Below are positions 44,375 through 54,400 of a stretch of 64,000 bases of DNA, one piece after another. The notes under the pieces were generated by a model. The model was not told the DNA's origin, did not search any database, and saw only the letters and a program-made list of their open reading frames with translations. Source of the stretch: Paenibacillus sp. LS1. Lineage in GTDB: Bacteria; Bacillota; Bacilli; Paenibacillales; Paenibacillaceae. The stretch lies in NCBI RefSeq assembly GCF_026013365.1, contig NZ_JAPDOE010000006.1:186001-250000 (forward strand), written 5' to 3'. Both the position numbers and the translations under genes were made by a program. Each line of letters opens with the position of its first letter. Positions within the stretch are counted from its first letter, which is position 1.

Positions 44375-45751
44375 ATGACATTGATGAACAGCTCAGGAAC
44401 AACGTTATCCGATTATGGGTGGGAGAGTCGGTTTGCCGAGATGAAACCCGCCATGACAGGCAAGGAAGCGATGGAGGAATCAAACCGCTGCCTGTACTGT
44501 TACGATGCACCTTGTATCAAGGCCTGTCCAACCGACATCAACATCCCTTCTTTTATTAGCAAAATATCCACAGGGCACCTGAAAGGTTCGGCCCGCACCA
44601 TTATGGATGCGAATCCGGTTGGAGCCAGCTGCGCACGTGTCTGTCCCACAGAGGAACTGTGTGAAGGCGCATGTGTGCTTAACGAATCGTCGAAGCCGAT
44701 TCGAATTGGTGACTTGCAGCGTTATGCCACCGATTGGGCACGGGCGAAGAATGAGCCGTTATTCCAGGAAGCGCCCGCCAATGGGAGAACCGTCGCAGTT
44801 GTGGGAGCAGGGCCTGCGGGATTGTCGGCGGCACGTGAACTGGGGCGCGCAGGGTATGAGGTGACGATCTATGAAGCCAAACCCAAAGGCGGCGGGCTGA
44901 ATACGTATGGCATCGTATCTTTCCGTTTGCCCGAATCGGTTGCACTGTGGGAAGTGGAGCAGGTGGAAGCGCTTGGTGTGCAGATCCGTTATGGAGTGCG
45001 TATTGGTGTAGATATCCCTGCTTCGCAGCTGCTGGAGCAACATGAAGCGGTCATTCTAGCCTGTGGCATGGGTTCAGTACCTATGCTGGGCATTGAAGGG
45101 GAGACACTCGAAGGTGTCTATGATGCGATTGAACTGGTGGAGTCTACCAAGCAGGGTGTTCCGCCAGCGTTAAATGGTCTGAAGGTCGCCGTTATTGGCG
45201 CGGGTAATACGGCGGTAGATGCAGCAACCTGTTCGGTACGGCTTGGTGCCGAGCGGGTGCAGATGTTATATCGACGCGGGGAAAGCCAGATGACGGCGTA
45301 TGCGTTTGAATATACGTTTGCCAAGCAGGAGGGTGTGGAGTTCCGCTGGTTTACGATGCCACAGCGTATTATTGGAGACGAGAACGGTCGGGTTCAGGCT
45401 GTGGAATGCGTGAAAATGGAGTTGATTACCCCGCCTGGTGGTGGGCGCGCGTTGCCTGTGCCCGTGGAGGGATCGGAGTTCATGATTGAATGTGATACCG
45501 TCATCCGGGCGATTGGGCAGCATCGGCTACTACCATTAATCGAAGCGTTCGGGCTGCGTCACCACTGGGGCGTCGTCGAGATCGAGCCGCATACGTATCG
45601 TACCTCACAACCTCAGATCTATGCGGCAGGAGATGTGATTTTTGGTCAGGGCCAGGGTGAGGCGATGGTTGTCTCGGCTGCACAGCAGGGTAAGCTTGCT
45701 GCTGCGGCAGTCATGAAGGCATTGCCAGGACAGGTGGAAGAGACGGCGTGA
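44375..45751 (+). CDS. preT: Dihydropyrimidine dehydrogenase, flavin subunit PreT
   Basis: A 458-residue GltD-like subunit that passes electrons from NAD(P)H through FAD and iron-sulfur clusters to the PreA subunit. N-terminal cluster cysteines are in CLYCYDAPCIKACP and CARVCPTEELCEGACVL; the FAD motif is VVGAGPAGLSAAREL (~140) and the NAD(P) motif is VIGAGNTAVDAAT (~275). The ATG at 44375 is only three bases from AGGAGG; an in-frame ATG at 44384 (12 bases) or TTG at 44381 could be the true start. Unusually, the partner gene is 657 bp away because repeats intervene. Confidence 0.9.
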   Translation: MTLMNSSGTTLSDYGWESRFAEMKPAMTGKEAMEESNRCLYCYDAPCIKACPTDINIPSFISKISTGHLKGSARTIMDANPVGASCARVCPTEELCEGACVLNESSKPIRIGDLQRYATDWARAKNEPLFQEAPANGRTVAVVGAGPAGLSAARELGRAGYEVTIYEAKPKGGGLNTYGIVSFRLPESVALWEVEQVEALGVQIRYGVRIGVDIPASQLLEQHEAVILACGMGSVPMLGIEGETLEGVYDAIELVESTKQGVPPALNGLKVAVIGAGNTAVDAATCSVRLGAERVQMLYRRGESQMTAYAFEYTFAKQEGVEFRWFTMPQRIIGDENGRVQAVECVKMELITPPGGGRALPVPVEGSEFMIECDTVIRAIGQHRLLPLIEAFGLRHHWGVVEIEPHTYRTSQPQIYAAGDVIFGQGQGEAMVVSAAQQGKLAAAAVMKALPGQVEETA

Positions 45752-45915
45752 GTTGTGAGGGAGACAAAGAAAAGTGGAGAGTGCACGGAAAGCGTGGAAT
45801 GAAAGCATGCAAGGAGAGTATGGGTGGGAGGGCGTAAGGGACTGCTAGAGTGTTGATGAAGTTTAGATCTAAGCAATTGGTCTGGTGTGCATCGAAACCC
45901 TGTGTCCCTGACGCG

Positions 45916-46110
45916 CTAACGAACCCTACACACCTTATAGTGGCAATTATGGTTGATTGAAAAATCTAACGAATCTCACACATCTTATTTTGATAAAAAA
46001 CCGTCGAAATAAAGCCGAAATGAGCTATTACAGCCCAATAAGCTTTCTACGATTCGTTAGATTTTGAAATTGCCCCATAGGGCCCGAATAAGAGCTGTAC
46101 GGTTCGTTAG
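45916..46110. repeat. Interspersed repeat A, copy 2 (2 direct + 2 inverted units)
   Basis: Four units: direct at 45916 (CTAACGAACCCTACACACC) and ~45966 (CTAACGAATCTCACACATC), inverted ending TACGATTCGTTAG and TACGGTTCGTTAG (46110). The spacing and order match copy 1 at 17199. It lies inside the pyrimidine operon. Confidence 0.7.
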
Positions 46111-46181
46111 AATTTAGTTACGTGCTATCTAGAACCTATTACTACGCAGAAGTCCTGAGCATGACCAAATATTTCAGTGTA

Positions 46182-46378
46182 ACTATATAAGTTGAACTAA
46201 TCATTTACACGATAACGGAGAGGACAGAAAAAACCTGAAAAAGCAAAGCGTTCGCCTTTATCCCCGGATTTTCCCTTTCGGAAAAGGGAATCAAAAAAAT
46301 CTGGGGATAACAGCGATTGGAAGGTTATTCTGTCATCGTAGTGTCAGTGTAAATAATCATTAGTTCAACTTATATAGT
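46182..46378. mobile_element. Structured repeat B, copy 3, with long terminal inverted repeats
   Basis: The best preserved copy, 197 bp. The first 20 bases (ACTATATAAGTTGAACTAAT) are exactly inverted at the right end, and ATTTACAC/GTGTAAAT pairs just inside. Nested stems: GACAGAA with TTCTGTC; TTATCCCCGGATTT with AAATCTGGGGATAA (one G-T pair); and CCCTTT/AAAGGG. Non-coding, MITE-like. Its right end lies 30 bp before the preA start codon. Confidence 0.75.
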
Positions 46379-46408
46379 AAGTTCAAACAACACCAAGGAG
46401 GGATCGTT

Positions 46409-47704
46409 ATGGCTGACTTATCCATTAATCTGGCAGGTATTCGATCACCCAATCCATTCTGGCTGGCTTCTGCACCACCGACCAATACGGGATATCAGGT
46501 TCAGCGTGCGTTCGAGGCGGGCTGGGGTGGCGCGGTGTGGAAGACGCTGGGTGAGCCGATTATCAATACATCCTCCCGTTTCGCGGCGGTCCATTTTGGT
46601 GGGCAACGGGTGGCGGGGTTTAACAATATTGAATTGATATCCGATCGTCCGCTGGAAGTGAACCTGCGTGAGATTGCCGAGACCAAGAAGCGCTTCCCGG
46701 ATCGTGCGGTTGTCGCTTCACTCATGGTGGAACCTACGCGAGAGAAGTGGCATGAGATTGTCAAAAAGGTGGAGGCCGTCGGCGTCGATGGCCTGGAGTT
46801 GAACTTTGGCTGCCCGCATGGCATGGCTGAGCGTGGCATGGGAGCTGCCTCTGGTCAGCAGCCGGACCTGGTCGAGCTTCAGACGATGTGGGTGAAGGAA
46901 GTAGCGACCACACCGGTGATCGTGAAGCTCACGCCAAATATCACGGATATTACGGCGACTGCCCGTGCAGCTGTACGAGGTGGCGCGGATGCGATCTCCC
47001 TGATCAATACGATTAACTCTCTAGCTGGTGTGGATTTGGATTCGTGGAATACCGTGCCTCATGTGGGCGGCAAAGGAGCGCATGGCGGATACTGTGGCCC
47101 AGCGGTGAAGCCAATTGCACTGAACATGGTTGCTGAGTGCGCGCGTAATCCTGAGGTAGGTGTACCGATCTCAGGGATTGGTGGCATATCCGACTGGCGA
47201 GATACGGCAGAGTTCTTGCTCATGGGCGCTACAGGAGTCCAAGTATGTACAGCAGCCATGCATCATGGATTCCGCATTGTGGAGGACATGATTGATGGGC
47301 TGAACGATTATTTGGATGAAAAGGGTCTGAGCAGCGTTGCAGAACTGGTAGGACAGACGGTTCCGCGTTACTCGGATTGGGGCAATCTCGATCTGAACTA
47401 CAAAGTGGTCGCCCGCATCAACCGCGATGTCTGCATCAATTGCAACAAATGCCATATTGCTTGTGAGGACACCTCGCATCAATGTATTGATATGTTGACC
47501 GACCCGTCCGGCTCCTATCTGGAAGTGGTGGAAGAGGACTGTGTTGGCTGTAATCTGTGTTCGATCGTTTGCCCGGTGGATGGGGCAATTGAGATGGTCG
47601 AACTTGTACCAGAGCAGGAACCTGTAACCTGGAATGAACGTCAGTCTGCAATTGCGATGCTGCAATCGGTTAGAGATCAATCAACCAAGGAGGCGATATC
47701 ATGA
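46409..47704 (+). CDS. preA: Dihydropyrimidine dehydrogenase, catalytic subunit PreA
   Basis: A 431-residue FMN enzyme reducing uracil and thymine to dihydropyrimidines. The N-terminal dihydroorotate-dehydrogenase-like barrel includes NPFWLASAPPTN, GLELNFGCPHG and ISGIGGISDWRD. Two C-terminal 4Fe-4S motifs follow (CINCNKCHIAC and CVGCNLCSIVCP). AAGGAGGG precedes the ATG. It overlaps the dihydropyrimidinase gene by four bases. Confidence 0.93.
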   Translation: MADLSINLAGIRSPNPFWLASAPPTNTGYQVQRAFEAGWGGAVWKTLGEPIINTSSRFAAVHFGGQRVAGFNNIELISDRPLEVNLREIAETKKRFPDRAVVASLMVEPTREKWHEIVKKVEAVGVDGLELNFGCPHGMAERGMGAASGQQPDLVELQTMWVKEVATTPVIVKLTPNITDITATARAAVRGGADAISLINTINSLAGVDLDSWNTVPHVGGKGAHGGYCGPAVKPIALNMVAECARNPEVGVPISGIGGISDWRDTAEFLLMGATGVQVCTAAMHHGFRIVEDMIDGLNDYLDEKGLSSVAELVGQTVPRYSDWGNLDLNYKVVARINRDVCINCNKCHIACEDTSHQCIDMLTDPSGSYLEVVEEDCVGCNLCSIVCPVDGAIEMVELVPEQEPVTWNERQSAIAMLQSVRDQSTKEAIS

Positions 47705-49146
47705 GTACCCGCAAATTGATTCGTAACGGTGTTTTGGTCACAGCGTCAGATACCTTTGAAGCAGATATTTTGATCGAAAAAGGTAAAATCACACAGATTG
47801 GCATTGGGCTCATCCCTGACGAACGAATGGAAGTCGTGGATGCAGCGGGCTGTTACGTCATTCCGGGCGGTATCGACCCGCATACGCATCTGGATATGCC
47901 ATTCGGTGGAACCGTAACGGCGGATGATTTTGCGACCGGAACGACAGCAGCGGCCTTTGGCGGTACAACGACGATCATTGATTTCTGTCTGACACAAAAA
48001 GGCCGTCCATTAATCGAATCTCTTCAGGAGTGGCATGCCAAAGCCGAGGGTAAAGCCGCCATCGACTACGGTTTTCATCTTATGATCGGGGAGATGAATG
48101 ATCAGGTACTGGAAGAGCTACCGCAGATCATTGAAGAAGAGGGTGTGTCATCCTTCAAGGTGTTCATGGCGTATAAAAACCAATTTCAGGCCGATGACGG
48201 GATTCTCTTTCAAACGTTACAAAAGGCAAAAGAGTACGGCGCACTCGTCATGGTTCATGCCGAGAACGGGGATGTCATTGACCTGCTGGTTCGACAGGCG
48301 CTCGCCGAAGGGCGCACGAAGCCCATTCATCATGCGCTGACTCGTCCATCCATGTTGGAGGGAGAAGCGACAGGCCGGGCGGCTCGTTTGGCTGCACTTG
48401 CGGATTCACAGCTGTATGTCGTACATGTGACCTGTGCGGAAGCGGTGGAGCAGATTGCGCGCATGCGTGAAATGGGCTATCGGATCTGGGGTGAGACTTG
48501 CCCTCAGTATTTGACGTTGGATCAGTCGATTATGGATCAGCCGGACTTCGAGGGTGCAAAGTATGTCTGGTCCCCACCGCTGCGGGAATCAGCCCATCAG
48601 GAAGTACTGTGGAATGCATTGAAAAGTGGTCAGTTGCAGACAATTGGCTCCGATCATTGCTCATTTAATTTCAAAGGGCAGAAGGACCTGGGCAAGGATG
48701 ATTTTAGCAAAATTCCAAACGGGGGGCCTGTCATCGAAGATCGTCTTAGCATTCTGTATTCGGAAGGTGTAGTCAAAGGAAGAATCACGCTCAATCAGTG
48801 GGTCGATCTGTGTTCGACAAGAGCGAGTAAATTATTTGGATTATTTCCGCAGAAAGGAACTCTGGCTGTCGGGACAGATGCGGATATCGTTATTTTTGAC
48901 CCCTCTGTAAACAGGGTAATTTCGGCAGAAACTCATCATATGAACGTGGATTACAGCGCATTTGAAGGTATGCGGGTACAGGGATGTCCAGTGACGGTGT
49001 TGTGCCGCGGGGAGTATGTTATTCGTGATCGGCAATTTGCCGGATTGGCAGGGGCGGGGCAGTATGTGAAGCGTGATAAATATGATGCGGGTGTACCTAT
49101 TCCGTTGAGACAGCCCGTGACCGCAGTGAATGGAGGGATAAGCTGA
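47701..49146 (+). CDS. Dihydropyrimidinase
   Basis: A 481-residue cyclic amidohydrolase opening dihydrouracil or dihydrothymine to N-carbamoyl-beta-amino acids. The binuclear metal site is visible: H61-x-H63 (GGIDPHTHLDMPFGG), the Lys that is carboxylated in the family, K153 (SSFKVFMAYK), H in MVHAENGD, H in YVVHVTCAEA and the Asp in IGSDHCSFN. The start overlaps the preA stop (ATGA). Hydantoinases share the fold, but the operon supports the pyrimidine role. Confidence 0.93.
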   Translation: MSTRKLIRNGVLVTASDTFEADILIEKGKITQIGIGLIPDERMEVVDAAGCYVIPGGIDPHTHLDMPFGGTVTADDFATGTTAAAFGGTTTIIDFCLTQKGRPLIESLQEWHAKAEGKAAIDYGFHLMIGEMNDQVLEELPQIIEEEGVSSFKVFMAYKNQFQADDGILFQTLQKAKEYGALVMVHAENGDVIDLLVRQALAEGRTKPIHHALTRPSMLEGEATGRAARLAALADSQLYVVHVTCAEAVEQIARMREMGYRIWGETCPQYLTLDQSIMDQPDFEGAKYVWSPPLRESAHQEVLWNALKSGQLQTIGSDHCSFNFKGQKDLGKDDFSKIPNGGPVIEDRLSILYSEGVVKGRITLNQWVDLCSTRASKLFGLFPQKGTLAVGTDADIVIFDPSVNRVISAETHHMNVDYSAFEGMRVQGCPVTVLCRGEYVIRDRQFAGLAGAGQYVKRDKYDAGVPIPLRQPVTAVNGGIS

Positions 49147-49373
49147 TGTCGGATCATGATGTGTTTGAGGCGGAGAGGAACACCATAGAGCGAATGGTTG
49201 CACAAGGTTATCGGATCTATGCAGTACGGGAACATCTGGAGGGTGCTCACGTCATATGGGGGCACCCGGATCTTCCCGAAGAGAAACAAGAGCAATATGT
49301 GGGCACGGCGTCTGGGCGGAAGTGGTTCAGTCACATCCTGATTCGTCAGCTTCAGGAGCAGAGGGGAGCTTAG
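49146..49373 (+). CDS. Small unknown protein of the pyrimidine operon
   Basis: 75 residues, predicted pI near neutral, soluble. Notable stretches are EAERNTIERMVAQGYRIYAV and a C-terminal GRKWFSHILIRQLQEQ. It starts within the dihydropyrimidinase stop codon (one-base overlap), so it is translationally coupled. I do not recognise the family. It is the last gene of the operon, 15 bp from the convergent PucR gene. It could be an accessory or assembly factor, but nothing in the sequence proves this. Confidence 0.7.
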   Translation: MSDHDVFEAERNTIERMVAQGYRIYAVREHLEGAHVIWGHPDLPEEKQEQYVGTASGRKWFSHILIRQLQEQRGA

Positions 49374-49388
49374 ACCATGCCCGGCTCT

Positions 49389-51053
49389 TCACGCGATTGG
49401 GCCATGAACATACTCATAGGCATAGATGGCAAGTTCGATCGCAACCCTTTTCTCAGGGAGAATATAGTCTTCTCCCAAAAGGGCTTCGATTTTGTCCAAA
49501 CGGTGATACAGCGTCTGTCTGACAATATATAGAGCGGTGGCCGTCTCTTGCTTGGAGCAGCACAGGACCAAATATTGCTTGAGGGTGCGCAGCAGCTGAC
49601 CTCCTTTCTCTACATCGTACCGGATGAGCGGCCCCAGATATTCTTCGATGAAATCATCCAGATTACCGCTCTGCTTCATGCTGGCAATGATGCGATAACA
49701 ATGAAGGTTACTGTAAAAGGGCTGCTGCATCTCGCCGATGTCCTTCTGGATTCGCAGTGTTTCCTTCGCGGAATCCAGGCTATCCTTGAGACGGGAGAGG
49801 TCCGCGCAGCTATGACCGATACCGAACAGGCCTGAGAAGAGGCGGTGGGTCTGTTCCTGCTCGTGCTGCTGCAGCTGTTCGATGCAGCGCCAGAGACTGC
49901 TTTTGCGCTGAGATCCAGGTAGTGGGTCGAGAATGATAAGAATGATCTGGTGGTTCAGAACTGTACTGTAGAGGGTGAAGTTCTCCCGAGCGAACACGGA
50001 ACGGGCGACGATGTTGCGTTGGATCAATAATTTCTGAAGTCTGAGGCTGTCTGTGTATGCGGGGTTGCTGTCAAATAAGATAATGGTGGCTTTGCTCGTT
50101 GCGAGTAGGGGATTAACGGCAGATACATATTCATGAATTTCCTTCGTGGAGTGGTGTCCGTTAAGCCAGTCAATGACCCACATATCTTCTTTGTAGCGAC
50201 GTTTCTCTTCCATGTACTTGGTTCGCATCCAGTCCTGGGCAATCGCGGCTGCGCAACGTTCCAGTGCCTGAATGATGAATTCATTCGAGGGTTTGATCGA
50301 TATACTTGAATCGTGATCCGACAGTTTTTGGTGCATCAGCACAAGATCGGCAAAGATGTAGTCTAGCGCCTGAACAGGCATGCTGATCACATCCAATGCG
50401 CACTCCGTATATGCTTTTAACGCTGTAATATGTTCCCCCGCCGACTGTCCTCGCTGTAAAAACCAATCCTGCCGTCGAGTCTCCAGCTCCTCTGGAGGGC
50501 AGTAGGGAACGGCGCTTGCTTCCCCTTCAAGTGGATATAACGCCACGGCACATCCGGTTGTTCGTGACAATAATCGAAGCAGAGGTTGTACGCCATCTCC
50601 ATTCAGAAGAAGTTGGTTAAAGGAGGTGGTGAGACTATCGAGTTCGGCAATCATCCGCTGATGACTGCGAATCAAGGTGAAATGCAAGTCTTGCGTAATA
50701 TCAATATAACGGACTTGTTCGTGGAACCAGATCAGCGGGAAATCCGCGGCGACTGCAATTTCTTTCATCGCACCGAGCTGCGATTTCGTGTGATCCCCCA
50801 GTTCCATACAGAGTCCGGCAGCTCCACGTGCAATTAACTGACGCAAAAAAGACAGGCCGTGCTGCTCACCTTCCTGCCAGCCAATGCCTGTCGTAAGTAC
50901 CAATTCCCCGCCATTGAGCAAGTCCCCTACCTCAGGAACCTCCATGATATGAACCCAGCGAACATACCGCTCCAGCGCGCGATCACTAGCCAGAACTTCC
51001 GCCTTGCGAAATACGGGACGTTTTAGCATGTCTCTGATCTGAATATGAAGCAT
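49389..51053 (-). CDS. PucR-family regulator of the pyrimidine operon
   Basis: 554 residues: N-terminal PucR/purine-catabolism sensor domain (~1-130, VPEVGDLLNGGELVLTTGIG), a GGDEF-like central region (~290-410) and a C-terminal helix-turn-helix (~495-550, ATALYIVRQTLYHRLDKIEA). Relatives control purine, hydantoin or pyrimidine catabolism. The ATG at 51053 follows GGGGGAG closely; the frame is open 11 codons upstream without a better site. It is convergent with the operon it probably controls. Confidence 0.88.
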   Translation of the reverse strand: MLHIQIRDMLKRPVFRKAEVLASDRALERYVRWVHIMEVPEVGDLLNGGELVLTTGIGWQEGEQHGLSFLRQLIARGAAGLCMELGDHTKSQLGAMKEIAVAADFPLIWFHEQVRYIDITQDLHFTLIRSHQRMIAELDSLTTSFNQLLLNGDGVQPLLRLLSRTTGCAVALYPLEGEASAVPYCPPEELETRRQDWFLQRGQSAGEHITALKAYTECALDVISMPVQALDYIFADLVLMHQKLSDHDSSISIKPSNEFIIQALERCAAAIAQDWMRTKYMEEKRRYKEDMWVIDWLNGHHSTKEIHEYVSAVNPLLATSKATIILFDSNPAYTDSLRLQKLLIQRNIVARSVFARENFTLYSTVLNHQIILIILDPLPGSQRKSSLWRCIEQLQQHEQEQTHRLFSGLFGIGHSCADLSRLKDSLDSAKETLRIQKDIGEMQQPFYSNLHCYRIIASMKQSGNLDDFIEEYLGPLIRYDVEKGGQLLRTLKQYLVLCCSKQETATALYIVRQTLYHRLDKIEALLGEDYILPEKRVAIELAIYAYEYVHGPIA

Positions 51054-51278
51054 TGTCTCCCCCACACAACCACCATCCTTCCCCAATCACATGTGATCTA
51101 TCTGAAGTCTGGAATCCGTCAACTTACATAATTAATCCATATTATAAGTTGATTTACAGCAGATGGGCTGAAATCTCACGCTCATTTGTTTCAAATGACA
51201 AACGGATCTATTCTTTTTGTGATTTTGATTAAAATGCAGCATTTCTATGTCAGTCTATGTCTCGTGTGAATTTACATG
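51054..51278. other. Spacer upstream of the PucR gene
   Basis: AT-rich spacer holding the PucR promoter. No operator or small gene was recognised. Confidence 0.4.
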
Positions 51279-51336
51279 AAAAAAAGCCCCTTAACATCAC
51301 ATCGGAATTCAATCATTCCAATATGTGCTAAGGGGC
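51279..51336 (-). terminator. Terminator of the RND efflux gene
   Basis: On the minus strand GCCCCTTAGCACAT pairs with ATGTGATGTTAAGGGGC (small bulge) and is followed by seven T residues. Confidence 0.85.
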
Positions 51337-51406
51337 GAGAAGTTAGATAGTATAGTCTACTTTTGAGTTGTACTCAAACCGTTACATGAAAACGACTCTC
51401 TAATTC

Positions 51407-54400
51407 TTAATCTTCGATTCTTTTCTTTTTAAATTTCATCAGGAACTCATATACAATCGGTACGATAACCAGTGTGAGCAGCGTGGAGCTGATCAGACCA
51501 CCGATTACGGTAATTCCGAGTCCTTTTGAGATGATACCGGCACTCTCTTCGAGACCCGTTACCAGTGGCAACAGGGCACCGATGGTCGCGAGAGCGGTCA
51601 TCAGAATTGGACGCAGACGTGTTGCACCGGCTTCCAGCAAGGCTTCACGGGTAGGCATACCCTCTTTTTCTTTGTGAATAACACGGTCGATCAATACGAT
51701 GGCGTTGGTGACCACGATCCCGATGAGCATCAGTCCACCCATCATGGCGGAGACGTCAAGCGTACCACCAGCGATGAACAGACCTACCATAATACCGATA
51801 ACCGTAAATGGCAGGGAGAACAGGATTGCGAATGGTGCCAATCCGCCGCCAAATGTAACTACGAGCACGAAGTATACAATGGCGATGGCCGCCAGCATGG
51901 CGAGACCCAGTTGAGTGAATGTATCATTAATCTGTTCGGTTGTACCGCCGAACTTCACTTCAACGCCATCAGGCAGATCCAGTTTGTCGATCTCAGCCTG
52001 TAAGTTACTCGAAGCTTTCGTTACATCCGAAGCCAGGATGTTGGCTGTAACTTGCACGACAACCTTACCATCAATTTGCATGATGGAGTTCGGGGACGTA
52101 CCTTCTTCCACTTTGGCAACATCTTTGATCGGTACTTCGATACCAAGCGGTGAAGTGACGGTTTCATCCTCAATCTCATCAATACTGCTGAATGTTTTGT
52201 TGTCTGTTTCTACATATACTTTATACGTTTTGTTATCAATATCGACTTCCGTGAGCACCGGACGTTCACGTGCCGGGCTCAGCGTCATCGCCAGTTGGCC
52301 TGCAGTCAGACCCAGAGAACTTAATTTCTCCTGATCTGCCACGAGTGTATATTGCCCGTAGGTGTCAGCGAGTGTAGTGTCTGCTTTTTCAAAATTATCC
52401 GTATCCGCTTCAACCAGTTTCAGAATTTCGTCCGATACAGGTTTGAGTTGCTCTACATTATCGCCATAGATGGAGAGGCTCAGGCCGCTACCACCCAGAC
52501 CGCCGGACATATCAAGCTCACTCCAGGTTCCTACGGTAACTTCCTTCTTCAGACCTTCGACAAGCTGTTCCTTCACTTTGGTAAAGTCTTTCGTGTCTTC
52601 ATTATATTCGATATAGAATAGAGCCGAGTTTCCGCCACCGCCACCCATACTGCTCAGTGGGTTCGTGCCGCCGATGGAATATTGCATTTTCTCCAGACCC
52701 GGTTGTTCCAGCAACCACTTCTCGGCAACAAGTGCTTCTTTTTCGACATCTTCGCGCAAAGATCCGGTTTGCGGGCTGTACGTAATGGTCACGTATTTAT
52801 CCTGTTGTTCTGGCAAGAAGCTTGCACCGATGAACGGGTACAGGAACAAACTGCCGACCAGCAAGATTACTGCAATACTGACCGTGATAAGTTTGTGTGA
52901 CAGGGTCCAGTTCAGCAAGCGTTTGTAACCTTCCGCCATCTTGCCTGGTTTTTCTTCGTGATTTTGCTTGTTCTTCAACCCTTTACGGAACAGGGTATGC
53001 GCAAGCATTGGCACGATGGTAATGGCAACGATCAGGGATGCCAGCAAGGCGAATACCATGGTCAGTGCAAATGGCAGGAATAGCTCGCCCACCATACCGC
53101 TTACCAATGCCAGTGGCAGGAATACTGCAATCGTTACGATGGTGGAAGAAAGGATTGGCACAAACATCTCGCGCGTTGCTTCGCGAACCAGTTCACGGCC
53201 TTTCAGCTTCTCACCTTTGAGTGTTAATCTGCGGTAGATGTTCTCGATAACAACGATGGAGTCATCGACAACCCGTCCAATGGCAACCGTCATGGCACCC
53301 AGCGTCATCATGTTCAAGGTAATATCCATCATATTGAGCGCAGTCAATGCCATCAGCAAGGAGAGCGGGATTGAGATAATGGAGATAATGGTTGAACGAA
53401 TATTACGCAGGAACAGCAGGATGATCAGGATGGCAAACAAGGCGCCAAATACGGCTTTGCCCAACATTGTGTTCACCGAGTCCTGAATTGGCTTACCTTG
53501 GTCAAGCAGTACAGTCAAATCAGCATTTTTGAACTGCTTTTGCAATTCTTCCGCTTTATCTTTGACTGCGTTAACGACATCAACCGTGTTGGCATCGTTG
53601 GATTTTACAACGGAAATACCGATCGATTCCTTGCCGTCGGTCCGGGAAATGGATTCCGCTTGACCGATGACTTCGATTTTGGCAATTTCACTTAATTTTA
53701 TAGTTGGAATGCCAGGCGCGTTGGCAGCGCCTGAAGGACTACCTACACTGGCATTACCTCCGGCAGCTTGACCTGCAGCCTGGTCTGTTCCTTGTGCAGA
53801 GCCAGGAGTGGTACCTTGACCAGCTTCACCAGTTGGTGCTACAGAGCCTTGTGGGGCTGCGTTTGCACCATTGCCTGTAGAAGCTCCAGCACCGCCGGGA
53901 ACTACTGGAATGGCGAGATTTTTCAGATCATCGATGTCGATGATGTTTCCATCCACGACAACGGCCTTCTGGGATTTATCCAGTTCGAACAGTCCAAGGG
54001 GCACACGAATGGATGAACCTTGAACGATGCCGTTTACCGTATCTTCCGTTAGGCCCAGCTCGGCCATTTTGGCTTGGTCAAACTTCAATTGAACTTCTTT
54101 CACATATTGGCCGGACACCTGAACCTGAGCTACACCGTCAATATCTTCGAGTGCAGGCTGAATATCCGATTCAACCAGTCGTGTCAATTGTTCCAGGTCA
54201 CCGCCGTCCTTGTCGGACAGGCTTAGTGATACAACCGGGAAAGAGTTAATGCTGAACTTGGAAATGGTCGGCTTCTGCACACTGTCAGGCAATTGAACTT
54301 CATTCAGTGCCTCGCGAACGGTTGCAGTTGCGTTGGTCAGATCTGTTCCATAATCAAATTCGAGTGTGATTGAAGCTGCATTCTCCATGGAAGTGGAGGT

